From a virus: 37,717 nt of DNA. Of the stretch, positions 23,248 through 29,891 are shown in pieces. Made by a program: the position numbers and the translations under genes. Location of the stretch: the IMG/VR virus record IMGVR_UViG_3300034022_000315, positions 1-37,717 of that record; one strand, 5' to 3'. Under the pieces are notes generated by a model, which searched no databases, had not been told where the DNA came from, and saw only the letters and a list, made by a program, of their open reading frames with translations. Numbering within the stretch: the first letter of the stretch is position 1; the number at the start of each line of letters is the position of its first letter.

Positions 23248-24195
23248 ATGACTCAAGCTTACTTATCACCGATTTTACAAAACGCGCAGTTTAGCGATGA
23301 CGGTACTTTCTTAAATGGAGGTCTTATTTGGTTCTACGCGGCTGGCACTTCGACACCTTTAACTGCTTATCAAGATGGTGCTGCTACAACGCCTTGGCCT
23401 AACCCTATAATATTAAACGCTAGGGGCGAAACAGGCGGTGAACTTTGGTTAGATGGCATCTACAAATTGGTATTGCAAGGCGCTCCTTTAGTCGGAGAAA
23501 CTAATGGCCCTGCTATCTCGACATTTGATAACATTTACGGTATCAATGCTCCGACATCGTTTGCACCTCCTTATGTGTTTGCTGGCACGTCAACTTCACA
23601 ATCTAACACCGACATCTTCATGGGATGGAATGGGGTTAATTTTACTGCTTCACAAGACACTACGGATTTTGGTGCTAACTGGCCTATCAATATCACAGGC
23701 GTTGCTGGCCCTATCGGTCATGTAGCTGCTTACGCTGGCAATGTAGTACCTTTAGGATACTTAGAATGTAATGGTGCTGCGGTATCAAGAACAACTTATG
23801 TTAATCTGTTTGGTGTTTGTGGCATCTTATACGGTGCAGGCGATAGCACAACGACATTCAACCTTCCTGATTTAAGAGGCTATTTCGTCCGAGGGTGGGA
23901 TGATAGCGCTGGTGTGGATGTCGGACGTGTCTTAGGTTCTACCCAAGCAGATTTAGTTGGGCCTGTTACAATTACCGATCCTGGGCATACGCATACTGAC
24001 GCGGGGCATACACATTCATATACTAATAATATGGGTGGGGGAAATGGGGGTTCGTCAGGATCAGCATCACCTACTGGCGCAACTACAGGTTCAGGCGTCG
24101 CCGATATTCAATCCAGCGTAACTGGTATTCTGATTGCGTCAGGCGCTGAAACACGTCCTAAAAACGTAGCAATGATGTACATCATAAAAACATGA
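23248..24195 (+). CDS. Tail fibre protein with phage tail-collar domain
   Basis: This 315-residue protein is the second fibre. Residues 1-110 (NGGLIWFYAAGTSTPLTAYQ, then ATTPWPNPIILNARG, WLDGIYKLVLQG) form an attachment-type domain like the N-terminus of the gp4-like protein. From about 155 it has a collar domain: VAAYAGNVVPLGYLECNGAA, then DSTTTFNLPDLRGYFVRGWD, and His-rich repeats (DPGHTHTDAGHTHSY) that in related fibres bind metal. It ends ETRPKNVAMMYIIKT, the usual close of this domain. AGGA ribosome site. It overlaps the holin gene by ATGA (24192-24195). Confidence 0.87.
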   Translation: MTQAYLSPILQNAQFSDDGTFLNGGLIWFYAAGTSTPLTAYQDGAATTPWPNPIILNARGETGGELWLDGIYKLVLQGAPLVGETNGPAISTFDNIYGINAPTSFAPPYVFAGTSTSQSNTDIFMGWNGVNFTASQDTTDFGANWPINITGVAGPIGHVAAYAGNVVPLGYLECNGAAVSRTTYVNLFGVCGILYGAGDSTTTFNLPDLRGYFVRGWDDSAGVDVGRVLGSTQADLVGPVTITDPGHTHTDAGHTHSYTNNMGGGNGGSSGSASPTGATTGSGVADIQSSVTGILIASGAETRPKNVAMMYIIKT

Positions 24196-24398
24196 GTACT
24201 TTATTAGGTTTTTTTATATGGTTAAAAGCAAGGCTATCTGAACCTAGCACAATGGCTTCTATAGCCGCTGTTTCTGCTCTAGGTGGGGTTAATGTTGATC
24301 CTGGTGCAGTACAAAACGCCCTTAATATAGGTACAGTTGTATTCGGTGCTTTGGGGTTCTTTGTAGCTGAAGCAAAACCAAAAACTATAGTTAATTAA
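24192..24398 (+). CDS. Holin-like membrane protein
   Basis: This 68-residue protein begins MSTLLGFFIWLKARLSEPST, followed by hydrophobic segments at about 21-36 (MASIAAVSALGGVNVD) and 43-60 (NALNIGTVVFGALGFFVA), and a charged tail (KPKTIVN). Two membrane helices, small size and position two genes before the lysozyme fit a class II holin, which would permeabilise the inner membrane and time lysis. It is translationally coupled with the fibre gene by ATGA. It has no sequence signature beyond topology and context. Confidence 0.7.
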   Translation: MSTLLGFFIWLKARLSEPSTMASIAAVSALGGVNVDPGAVQNALNIGTVVFGALGFFVAEAKPKTIVN

Positions 24399-24411
24399 AG
24401 GAACTGACAAC

Positions 24412-24642
24412 GTGGACGACATATTAAGCAGAGTGGCAAAAGTGGAAGAAAGATTAGATGGATTATGTAAGGATATTTACGTTGAAAGAGAAGATGCGCG
24501 CAGACGATCTGATAGGATTTTTACCGCACTTGATGAATTACAGAAAAACGCGCACTCAAACAAAGGCTTCTTTGGGGGGGTGGTATTCAGCGTAAGCGCG
24601 ATCTTTGCTTTCTTGGCGTATATTTTTTCTAAAGGCACTTAA
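24412..24642 (+). CDS. Coiled-coil protein with C-terminal membrane anchor, lysis region
   Basis: This 76-residue protein reads from GTG 24412, which has AAAGGAA 8 bases upstream. Residues 1-45 form a charged coiled coil (ILSRVAKVEERLDGLCKDIY), then one transmembrane helix at about 52-71 (GFFGGVVFSVSAIFAFLAYI), a layout like the XhlA-type haemolysin or accessory holin proteins. Position between holin and lysozyme supports a lysis-related role, such as an accessory holin or spanin-like partner; it lacks a lipobox or signal peptide, so it is not a typical spanin. The family call is tentative. Confidence 0.65.
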   Translation: MDDILSRVAKVEERLDGLCKDIYVEREDARRRSDRIFTALDELQKNAHSNKGFFGGVVFSVSAIFAFLAYIFSKGT

Positions 24643-24646
24643 ATTA

Positions 24647-25081
24647 ATGTCGGCTTTAGAGATAGTTCTTAAGCTCATTAGAGATAGTGAAGGTTGTAAA
24701 TTAACTGCATACCAATGCAGTGGGGGCGTGTGGACAGTGGGTTGGGGATATACTGGCGCTGAAGTAAAGAAAGGTGTTTGCTGGACACAAGAAAAAGCTG
24801 ATGAATGTTTGTTAATAACGGCTATGGCGGTGCTTGACAGAGCGGTGAAGTATTCCCCCATACTAGCAACGGCTAACATTGAAAAATTAGCTGCTATCGC
24901 TGACTTCATTTATAATCTGGGGGTTGGTAACTACGCCAAGTCGACACTAAAGAAACAAGTCGATGCGGGTAACTGGTCAGCGGCTTCATCCGAAATAAAG
25001 AAATGGAACAAAGCAGGCGGTAAGGTCTTAAAAGGTCTTACTATTCGTAGAAATAAAGAAGCAGAATTATTACTCTTATGA
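24647..25081 (+). CDS. Lysozyme, GH24 (endolysin)
   Basis: This 144-residue protein is read from ATG 24647 with AAAGG upstream; an alternative TTG at 24605 would add 14 hydrophobic residues and overlap the previous gene. Motif E15-G-C-K-L-T-A-Y-x-C24 followed by VWTVGWGYT (T30) keeps the spacing of Glu11, Asp20 and Thr26 in T4 lysozyme, with Cys in the Asp position. Later DFIYNLGVGNYAKSTLKKQV is the usual conserved helix region. It cuts peptidoglycan between N-acetylmuramic acid and N-acetylglucosamine. There is no signal sequence, so export needs the holin. The stop overlaps the next start by ATGA. Confidence 0.9.
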   Translation: MSALEIVLKLIRDSEGCKLTAYQCSGGVWTVGWGYTGAEVKKGVCWTQEKADECLLITAMAVLDRAVKYSPILATANIEKLAAIADFIYNLGVGNYAKSTLKKQVDAGNWSAASSEIKKWNKAGGKVLKGLTIRRNKEAELLLL

Positions 25082-25233
25082 TTAACTTAGAATTAGAACT
25101 AGAAGAAATTAACATCATTATGAACGCTTTAGGTGTAGGCCAATTCGTTCAAGTAGCTGGCGTTATCAAAAAGATTCAAGAACAAGCAGGCCCACAAGTT
25201 GCTGCGATGCCTGCTGAAGAAGAAATTATTTAA
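25078..25233 (+). CDS. Small phage protein of unknown function (51 residues)
   Basis: ATG at 25078 overlaps the lysozyme stop (ATGA); the frame ends TAA at 25231-25233. The product starts MINLELELEEINIIMNALGV and continues GQFVQVAGVIKKIQEQAGPQ, an acidic helical protein with a Pro/Glu tail. The pattern of a short beta strand, a helix with NAL or EAL, then a second helix ending in Gln-rich tail is common in tiny proteins at the end of phage late operons. Function unknown. Its end overlaps the convergent leftward gene by 8 bases. Confidence 0.65.
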   Translation: MINLELELEEINIIMNALGVGQFVQVAGVIKKIQEQAGPQVAAMPAEEEII

Positions 25234-25522
25234 TACCTGGTATTGGTGGGATAGGAACAACTAGCATAGCAGGCGCTATTTGTTTCATCGGCGTTACTAC
25301 TGGAACCACATCAGGTGTAGTAATATTTGTACCTAATGCCATGCGGTTAATCACCATCCCATTAGTACAGGTAGTTTGCGTACCAAAAGTAGTGCAGTTA
25401 ATTGTTTCTGCTGATGCCACATTAACCATTAGTGATATGATTAACGCTATAGTAAGATATAAATTAATCATTCTAGCTTTATAAAGTTTAGTTTCTAATT
25501 CTTCACAGTTGTAAAAGATCAT
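25226..25522 (-). CDS. Small exported or membrane-anchored protein, unknown function
   Basis: This 98-residue protein begins ATG 25522 (GGAG site inside the preceding gene's end). Residues about 18-38 (MINLYLTIALIISLMVNVAS then A) form a hydrophobic helix ending in ASA, which resembles a signal peptide. The exported part has CTTFGTQTTCTNG, two Cys that could form a disulfide, and a Pro/Val-rich tail (VVPIPPIPGIK). A second start at residue 18 would give a cleaner signal peptide. It is the last gene of the leftward operon and converges on the late operon with an 8-base overlap; a short AATACC/GGTATT palindrome lies there, but no good terminator. Confidence 0.6.
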   Translation of the reverse strand: MIFYNCEELETKLYKARMINLYLTIALIISLMVNVASAETINCTTFGTQTTCTNGMVINRMALGTNITTPDVVPVVTPMKQIAPAMLVVPIPPIPGIK

Positions 25523-25701
25523 TATTGTTCTCCAAATAATTGATTGCGCTCCCTAGCCATTCTCAGGGTGCAAAAGCGTTGATGTAGACGTATCAATACC
25601 ATTGCACGTCTAGCACCTACTTTTTCTTTCTCAAGAAGGGAAAGGACTTCTTTTTCATCTAAATCTATTAATACTTCATTCAGCTTTCGCCAACTTAACA
25701 T
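25522..25701 (-). CDS. Small basic helical protein next to the helicase
   Basis: This 59-residue protein is read from ATG 25701, which has GAGGAAC 8 bases upstream; a longer start at 25740 lies inside the helicase gene and lacks a site. Sequence VLIDLDEKEVLSLLEKEKVG then RRAMVLIRLHQRFCTLRMAR is highly charged and helical. Proteins with a terminal RLHQR-x3-LR-x2-RER pattern are often found beside phage SNF2-type helicases, so a partner role is possible, though not shown. It overlaps the helicase stop by 7 bases and ends TAATG at the next gene. Confidence 0.65.
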   Translation of the reverse strand: MLSWRKLNEVLIDLDEKEVLSLLEKEKVGARRAMVLIRLHQRFCTLRMARERNQLFGEQ

Positions 25702-27041
25702 TTTGAAAGTTCCTCGATTGCTATTTCTGATAAGGTGCATTTCTCCTGCAAAACAGAGTAGATGCGTTCATCTATCGTTTTATCGGTCAGCATGACGTAA
25801 CACCACACTTCCCGCTTTTGACCGCTCCTATGGATACGCCCTATTGCCTGTTCGTACAGCTCCCGCGACCACGGTAGCGATAAGAACACTATCTTATTGC
25901 CATGATGCTGAAGATTCAGGCCATGTCCTGCGCTCTTAGGGTGCGCCAACAACAACTCAATCTGCCCCGTATTCCAACGCTCAACAGCGTTATGGTCATC
26001 TAAAGTTTGCGCATGGGGGTATCTGCGCTTCAGTTCTGCTAACTCCTCCTTGTAGGTGTAAAAAATCATTGTACAGTCTCTCTGATTTTCTGCAAGTAAT
26101 TCTTCTAACCTATCGAATTTATGACTGGAAAACCAAATCGATTCAGTAGATGAATCATACTTCCCCGGAGTCTTAGCAGGCGTAGTAGTCGTATGGTACA
26201 CAAAGCCAGAACTCATTTGTTGCAGTTTGGTTGTTACGACTGCCGAATTAACCGCAACGGCTGTCACGCTAGGAAACTCCACTACAAAATCTTTCTTCAT
26301 GGTGTTGTAGAGTTCCAATTCCATCTGGCACTTCACTTCAACAATGTGCAATGGCGGCATTAAGTCAGTATAATCCCCTGCGTCTAATAGATATGTCGCT
26401 GGGCGTATCGCTTTCATTATCTTAGGTAAGGAATCAGAACGTGCCGCCCATTCTCCATAATCTCGATTCATCAGTACGAAATACTTTTCTAAGAACGCAC
26501 CTTTGCTTCTGCCTAGCAATGTTTGGTCTACTACTTTACATTGCCCAAAGACATCTTCTAAACCATTGCTAGTAAACGATCCGGTCAAACCCCAACGTAT
26601 CTTGAACAGATCAATTACTTTGAACAACGCTTTAAAGCGTGACCCAGACGGGTTCTTCAAACGTGTCAATTCATCGAAAACGATCCCGTCAAATTTCAGC
26701 AGCTCTGGATGTTCACGGCAAAGCCATAGCAGATTGTCGTAATTCGTTACGATGACATTGGCGCTGCATTTAAAAGCGTCCAATCTGTTCTTAGCTGTAC
26801 CAACAGCTACTTCAATGTATAGATTAGAAGCCCATTTAAGCCCTTCCTGCCTCCAAACATCTGTACACACACGCTTGGGTGCAAGCACTAGAAATCGTTT
26901 AACATGCCCGTCCTGAATCATCGCCTGCATAGCTGTTAAAGTGATGGCCGTCTTGCCAGCACCAACTGGCGCAAGAATCATCGCTCGATCACGGCTATAC
27001 AGGAAGTCAGCAGCCTCATCCTGATACGGTCTTAAAACCAT
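25695..27041 (-). CDS. SNF2-family DNA helicase/ATPase
   Basis: This 448-residue protein is a compact superfamily 2 enzyme. Motif I is APVGAGKT (24-31), motif Ia LVLAPKRV, motif II FDELTRLKN (D123/E124), motif III LTGSFTSN, and in the second RecA-like domain HGLNLQHHGNKIVFLSLPWS and motif VI QAIGRIHRSGQ (about 400). This set marks the SNF2/Rad54-like group, which translocates on double-stranded DNA. Phage versions usually stand near replication and recombination genes. It lacks accessory domains. The start ATG 27041 overlaps the previous small gene by 10 bases, with no separate strong ribosome site, so translation is probably coupled. Confidence 0.9.
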   Translation of the reverse strand: MVLRPYQDEAADFLYSRDRAMILAPVGAGKTAITLTAMQAMIQDGHVKRFLVLAPKRVCTDVWRQEGLKWASNLYIEVAVGTAKNRLDAFKCSANVIVTNYDNLLWLCREHPELLKFDGIVFDELTRLKNPSGSRFKALFKVIDLFKIRWGLTGSFTSNGLEDVFGQCKVVDQTLLGRSKGAFLEKYFVLMNRDYGEWAARSDSLPKIMKAIRPATYLLDAGDYTDLMPPLHIVEVKCQMELELYNTMKKDFVVEFPSVTAVAVNSAVVTTKLQQMSSGFVYHTTTTPAKTPGKYDSSTESIWFSSHKFDRLEELLAENQRDCTMIFYTYKEELAELKRRYPHAQTLDDHNAVERWNTGQIELLLAHPKSAGHGLNLQHHGNKIVFLSLPWSRELYEQAIGRIHRSGQKREVWCYVMLTDKTIDERIYSVLQEKCTLSEIAIEELSKC

Positions 27042-27163
27042 TGCCTTGTCCAGTTCAAGTAGGCTTTACACGGAGTGCTTCCAAAACCTTTAATCTCATA
27101 AGGCCCAATGCACAGCCACATATTACCTACACGTTTAATTCTAGGTTTAATGTTCATATTCAT
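27032..27163 (-). CDS. Small phage protein of unknown function (43 residues)
   Basis: ATG at 27163 (or 27157) to TAA at 27032-27034. The product reads RIKRVGNMWLCIGPYEIKGF then STPCKAYLNWTRQWF. The pattern RIKRVG-x-MW-x-C-x-G, a glycine turn, then a short helix with AY-x2-W recurs in small phage proteins; I take it as a real, conserved gene. Function is unknown; two Cys might bind metal or be incidental. It overlaps both neighbours (17 bases with the one before, 10 with the helicase). Confidence 0.6.
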   Translation of the reverse strand: MNMNIKPRIKRVGNMWLCIGPYEIKGFGSTPCKAYLNWTRQWF

Positions 27164-27344
27164 GCGCGTTGCGCCAGTCTATAAATAAGGTACATTCAAG
27201 TTCTTTTATTTCTTTCTTTGCGTCCATGCGCCACATAAAGTCCTTAGTATCTATCTCGATAGTTAGATAACGAGCGCAGTCTTGTTTTTTTTCGCAGTTA
27301 CTTCCAAGACAACGGGCGTTTTCATTTGGTAATGGATATTTCAT
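27147..27344 (-). CDS. Small cysteine-rich protein (paralogue of 28558-28761)
   Basis: This 65-residue protein has RCLGSNCEKKQDCARYLTIE (Cys12-x4-Cys17-x5-Cys23) followed by DTKDFMWRMDAKKEIKELEC (fourth Cys). Four cysteines suggest a small metal site, perhaps a zinc ribbon. The protein at 28558-28761 shares the pattern CLGSNC-x-KK-x2-C-x-RYL-x-IE-x-DTKDF, so the two come from a duplication within this operon. Start ATG 27344 has GGAG 8 bases upstream, inside the codons of the preceding gene; the overlap is 23 bases. Function unknown. Confidence 0.65.
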   Translation of the reverse strand: MKYPLPNENARCLGSNCEKKQDCARYLTIEIDTKDFMWRMDAKKEIKELECTLFIDWRNAHEYEH

Positions 27345-27501
27345 TATTTACTCCGTGCATCTTTTCTGCAAACTTAACCCCAGCCCAGAAGCTTTCAGCG
27401 TTAATTGCATCTTCATTATCTCTAAAGCCTTGAGAGATTTCTTCACGAGTTAAACCTTCTCGTAATTCTTCTCGTAAATCTTCTCGTAAATCTTTACTCA
27501 T
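27322..27501 (-). CDS. Small charged protein with LREE repeats, cassette family
   Basis: This 59-residue protein is read from ATG 27501, which overlaps the previous stop (ATGA) with GGAGG in the previous gene's last codons. It starts MSKDLREDLREELREGL, encoded by a 12-base direct repeat near GATTTACGAGAA. It ends in FWAGVKFAEKMHGVNNE, the same (W/F)AEK-x-HG element as the neighbouring genes 27498-27878 and 27871-28239. The 19-residue frame at 28761-28820 is a shortened version of this gene. Function unknown; it appears to be a product of repeat-driven shuffling. Confidence 0.6.
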   Translation of the reverse strand: MSKDLREDLREELREGLTREEISQGFRDNEDAINAESFWAGVKFAEKMHGVNNEISITK

Positions 27502-27878
27502 TCCCCACCTCCAATACCGTGTTCTTTTTCTGCCCACTTAACCCCATCTTTAAACGCTTCTCTTGTGACATTTAGCATTGATTGATTGCCAACACTTATT
27601 TGTTGCGGTGTTAAAGGCTCACGTTTTGGCGGTGCTGCGTAAAGTGGTGAGGTGTATATCTTAGTGCCAACTGGTAGTGCTTCTAATTTTTTTGCGTCCT
27701 CAAAAGATACTCTGAATGATTGAAATTGTGGTGTTTCTAACTTTGTTGCCACGGGTTGGTCTTGTTCAGGTTGGGCGAGGAGTTCTTGGATTTCTTTGTA
27801 CAGTGTATGACCAATAAACCAATCCCCGTCATCATCTTCAACCATAGCTCTTTTCAGTAACTCCCTTTCTTTACTCAT
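27498..27878 (-). CDS. Cassette-family small protein (RELL...PEQ...LYAAP...AEKxHG)
   Basis: This 126-residue protein is read from ATG 27878 (AAGGAG 8 bases upstream) rather than the ATG two codons before. Order of elements: MSKERELLKR (1-10), ELLAQPEQDQPVA (about 34-46), SPLYAAPPKREPLTPQQI (about 79-96), NQSMLNVTREAFKDGVKWAE (about 100-119), then KEHGIGGGE. The last codons contain GGAGGTG, the ribosome site of the next gene. It is clearly paralogous to 27871-28239. Proteins with an LYAAPP segment are common uncharacterised phage products; I cannot assign a role. Confidence 0.65.
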   Translation of the reverse strand: MSKERELLKRAMVEDDDGDWFIGHTLYKEIQELLAQPEQDQPVATKLETPQFQSFRVSFEDAKKLEALPVGTKIYTSPLYAAPPKREPLTPQQISVGNQSMLNVTREAFKDGVKWAEKEHGIGGGE

Positions 27879-28239
27879 TATCAAAGCTCCTTATACCGTG
27901 TGCTTTTTCTGCAAACTTAACGCCTTTCCTAAACGCCAATCTAGTCACCTCTAATAATGATTGATTAGCCAGACATATAAAATACTCACTCAAAGGCTTA
28001 CGTTTTTGTGGTGCGGCGTATAAAGGTCTTAAGTTAAATGGTTGCGTTGACTCGCCTTTAAATGGTTTTTCACTCCCACAATATGCTTGTGTTGACTCAA
28101 GGTCATTCTCGTACCACTCATACATCCAAGCCACAGGCTCTTGCTCAGGTTGGTCGAGGAGTTCTTTGATTTCATCAGCAAGCTCTCCTTCCCACATATA
28201 ATCTAGTATTCTCTGCAACAACTCTCTTTCTTTACTCAT
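27871..28239 (-). CDS. Cassette-family small protein, paralogue of its downstream neighbour
   Basis: This 122-residue protein is read from ATG 28239, coupled by ATGA to the previous gene with GGAGGTG upstream. It has MSKERELLQR (1-10), ELLDQPEQEPVAWMYEWYEN (about 27-46), RPLYAAPQKRKPL (about 81-93), NQSLLEVTRLAFRKGVKFAE (about 102-121 region), then KAHGIRSFDNE. It is similar to the 27498-27878 product at both ends, with a different middle (AYCGSEKPFKGESTQPFNL). The C-terminus lacks the GGGE ending but the next gene has its own AAGGAG. Function unknown. Confidence 0.65.
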   Translation of the reverse strand: MSKERELLQRILDYMWEGELADEIKELLDQPEQEPVAWMYEWYENDLESTQAYCGSEKPFKGESTQPFNLRPLYAAPQKRKPLSEYFICLANQSLLEVTRLAFRKGVKFAEKAHGIRSFDNE

Positions 28240-28568
28240 TCCCCACCTCCAATGCCGTGTGCTTTTTCTACGCTTCTTATCCATCTAATGACGTATCTGA
28301 CTTGATGATCGTCCATATTTTCAACAATCCCTTCTTTATCAAGAGCATATATAACATCTTCTGTTAATGGTTTGGGTGGTGCAAACTCATTGACCCCTTG
28401 TCTAAACCCTTTCCCATACCATTCAATCTTTGTTTCTGCTAAAAGAGGCTCTTGATCTTGCTCAGGTTCGGCAAGACACTCTTTTATATCATTGAACAAA
28501 CTGACCACATCTTCTTCTGTTTTCAGTTCAGTCATAAACCTTTTAAGCAACTCTCTTTCAATAGTCAT
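28236..28568 (-). CDS. Cassette-family small protein with divergent centre
   Basis: This 110-residue protein is read from ATG 28568 with AGGGATG about 10 bases upstream. It begins MTIERELLKRFM, has ECLAEPEQDQEPLL (about 30-43), APPKPLTEDV, and ends VEKAHGIGGGE, but its centre (EDVIYALDKEGIVENMDDHQ, then VRYVIRWIRS) is not shared with the other family members. The final codons hold the GGAGGTG ribosome site of the following gene. It overlaps the previous gene by 11 bases. Function unknown; mosaic make-up suggests recombination between cassettes. Confidence 0.62.
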   Translation of the reverse strand: MTIERELLKRFMTELKTEEDVVSLFNDIKECLAEPEQDQEPLLAETKIEWYGKGFRQGVNEFAPPKPLTEDVIYALDKEGIVENMDDHQVRYVIRWIRSVEKAHGIGGGE

Positions 28569-28761
28569 AAAAATTAACATCCCTAAAATCTATAAAAAAA
28601 CTACAATCCATTTCTTTTAATTCTTTCATTGCATCCATGTGAAAAAAGAAATCTTTTGTATCTACCTCAATGCTTAAGTATCTGGAGCAGTTTTCTTTTT
28701 TGTCGCAGTTGCTACCTAAGCAACGTGCTGTGTCGTCAGACAGTGGGCGTGTCATTTTCAT
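28558..28761 (-). CDS. Small cysteine-rich protein (paralogue of 27147-27344)
   Basis: This 67-residue protein starts at ATG 28761 with GGAGG 6 bases upstream, in the end of the 19-residue frame. It has RCLGSNCDKKENCSRYLSIE and DTKDFFFHMDAMKELKEMDC, the same four Cys as the paralogue. The pair (short LRED protein, then Cys protein) occurs twice in this operon, here and at 27501-27147, so a two-gene unit was copied. Function unknown; a small zinc-binding fold is plausible. Confidence 0.65.
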   Translation of the reverse strand: MKMTRPLSDDTARCLGSNCDKKENCSRYLSIEVDTKDFFFHMDAMKELKEMDCSFFIDFRDVNFYDY

Positions 28762-28820
28762 TATTTACCTCCAATGCCGTGCATATCTTCTCGTAAATCT
28801 TCTCGTAAATCTTTACTCAT
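28761..28820 (-). CDS. 19-residue remnant or micro-gene, shortened form of 27322-27501
   Basis: ATG 28820 (ATGA overlap with the HTH gene, GGAGG upstream) to TAA 28761-28763. The product MSKDLREDLREDMHGIGGK joins the first 11 residues of the 27322-27501 protein to its MHG ending, as if the middle were deleted. It keeps both ribosome sites, its own and that of the next gene, so the frame may serve mainly to pass ribosomes along. Confidence 0.45.
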   Translation of the reverse strand: MSKDLREDLREDMHGIGGK

Positions 28821-29059
28821 TTCCTACCTCCAATAGTAATATGATCGCCTACTCTTGGAGGCGTTTCACCTGTCATTTTCAGCCAGTAATCCAATAAGTT
28901 AATGGCTTCCTGCCATCCTGCTGGTGGTCTTTTGGTTTCCTGTTTGACGCATGACAGGGTGCTTACTGCGGTATCGGTCTTTCTAGCTAGTTCTGCCAGG
29001 CTAACCCCTTTTCCATATAGCACCTGAATCATCAAGGCAAAGTCTATATCTCTAGCCAT
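28817..29059 (-). CDS. Small helix-turn-helix DNA-binding protein
   Basis: This 80-residue protein has GVSLAELARKTDTAVSTLSC (about 18-37), a good helix-turn-helix of the Cro/XRE kind: a helix with ELA, a turn, then a recognition helix after TAVSTLS. The remainder (WQEAINLLDYWLKMTGETPP) gives one more helix. ATG 29059 has GGGAGGT 6 bases upstream, and it overlaps the previous gene by 8 bases. The final codons (IGGRK) contain the ribosome site of the next frame. It may regulate this operon or act in replication; no operator is identified. Confidence 0.7.
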   Translation of the reverse strand: MARDIDFALMIQVLYGKGVSLAELARKTDTAVSTLSCVKQETKRPPAGWQEAINLLDYWLKMTGETPPRVGDHITIGGRK

Positions 29060-29522
29060 TTTTAGACCTCCCGTCCATCATTCTGCGTCTGGCTTCATCG
29101 CAGTACAGTTCCATGTCCTTACTGCGGTGCATGAACTGAACGATCTGTGCAGACATTCCAGTCAACTTAATGACCGGGCGTTTATACATGAACGCGCACA
29201 TTTCTCTTATGTACGGTAGCCAATCCATGATCTCAGCGCGGTTATAAAGGACTGTTCCGTCCATGTGAGTGCCAGTATGCTTAGGCATACAATAGCGCGC
29301 GTCTTTGACGATCTTGTCGAGTGTTAAGGCTTTAATACCGATCAGCGTTAAGATTTCTTTTTTGGTGATGTTAGCTTGAGCAATAGGCCGGATACCATCT
29401 ACACTTAAACGAGTGTTGAGGCGTTTCAATCGGACACGCTCATTGATAGCAATTCGGTTCTTGTCGTAGTAGGCAAAGCTCCTTTGCCGTTGTAATTCGT
29501 CACGTTGCGTCTTTGTGTGCAT
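29052..29522 (-). CDS. Basic protein of unknown function, possible DNA-binding
   Basis: This 156-residue protein is read from ATG 29522 with GGAGC 6 bases upstream, overlapping the DUF3310 gene by 23 bases. The N-terminal 45 residues are very basic (KTQRDELQRQRSFAYYDKNR, INERVRLKRLNTRL). The segment ITKKEILTLIGIKALTLDKI could be a helix-turn-helix like those in excisionase-like proteins, followed by NRAEIMDWLPYIREMCAFMY. A nucleic-acid role seems likely from charge and context; no named family is recognised. Confidence 0.6.
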   Translation of the reverse strand: MHTKTQRDELQRQRSFAYYDKNRIAINERVRLKRLNTRLSVDGIRPIAQANITKKEILTLIGIKALTLDKIVKDARYCMPKHTGTHMDGTVLYNRAEIMDWLPYIREMCAFMYKRPVIKLTGMSAQIVQFMHRSKDMELYCDEARRRMMDGRSKNG

Positions 29523-29712
29523 AGTCTAGCTCCAAGATTAGTTCACAGTAGTGTATGATTTTTTTAATGTCCTCTGCGCCATTCTTACTTCGATGACGCG
29601 TGATGTACTTTACGATGTTGCCTTCCATGAACGGTAGTTTGTTGGCATGGATGTAAACAACGGGCTGAATGGGCAACAAATAGTGATCCCCTCCAACCAT
29701 CTTAGTAGTCAT
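29500..29712 (-). CDS. DUF3310 family protein
   Basis: This 70-residue protein reads MTTKMVGGDHYLLPIQPVVY, then LPFMEGNIVKYITRHRSKNG and EDIKKIIHYCELILEL. The GGDHY start, the EGN-x-VKY-x-x-R(H/Y) centre and the closing ED-x-KK helix are the hallmark of DUF3310, a short domain found alone or fused in many phage nucleotide-metabolism genes; its role is not firmly known. ATG 29712 is coupled to the previous gene by ATGA and has GAGGTT upstream. Confidence 0.85.
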   Translation of the reverse strand: MTTKMVGGDHYLLPIQPVVYIHANKLPFMEGNIVKYITRHRSKNGAEDIKKIIHYCELILELDYAHKDAT

Positions 29713-29882
29713 ACCATAACCTCTTTAAAAGCTTTAGTTCTAGCGGAAGCTGTGGTTAAGCCGTCCATGCGTTTGTAGCGGCTGACTAAGTATTCAAATT
29801 CATCTTCCTGCTTGTCAGTTGGCCGTTTAAGCCCGCCTTTTACTACTTGTTCGTACAACCAATCTATATCTTGATCTATCAT
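29709..29882 (-). CDS. Small charged protein of unknown function (57 residues)
   Basis: ATG 29882 has AGGATA about 8 bases upstream; TGA at 29709-29711 overlaps the DUF3310 start. The product begins MIDQDIDWLYEQVVKGGLKR and continues PTDKQEDEFEYLVSRYKRMD, then GLTTASARTKAFKEV: charged, helical, no Cys, no motif. Tight coupling on both sides supports a real gene. Function unknown. Confidence 0.62.
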   Translation of the reverse strand: MIDQDIDWLYEQVVKGGLKRPTDKQEDEFEYLVSRYKRMDGLTTASARTKAFKEVMV

Positions 29883-29891
29883 TTCAATATC

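Noticed and set aside
24605-24646. Lysozyme start at TTG 24605 giving an N-terminal signal-anchor
   Set aside because: It would overlap the preceding gene, and ATG 24647 gives the usual GH24 length with AAAGG upstream.
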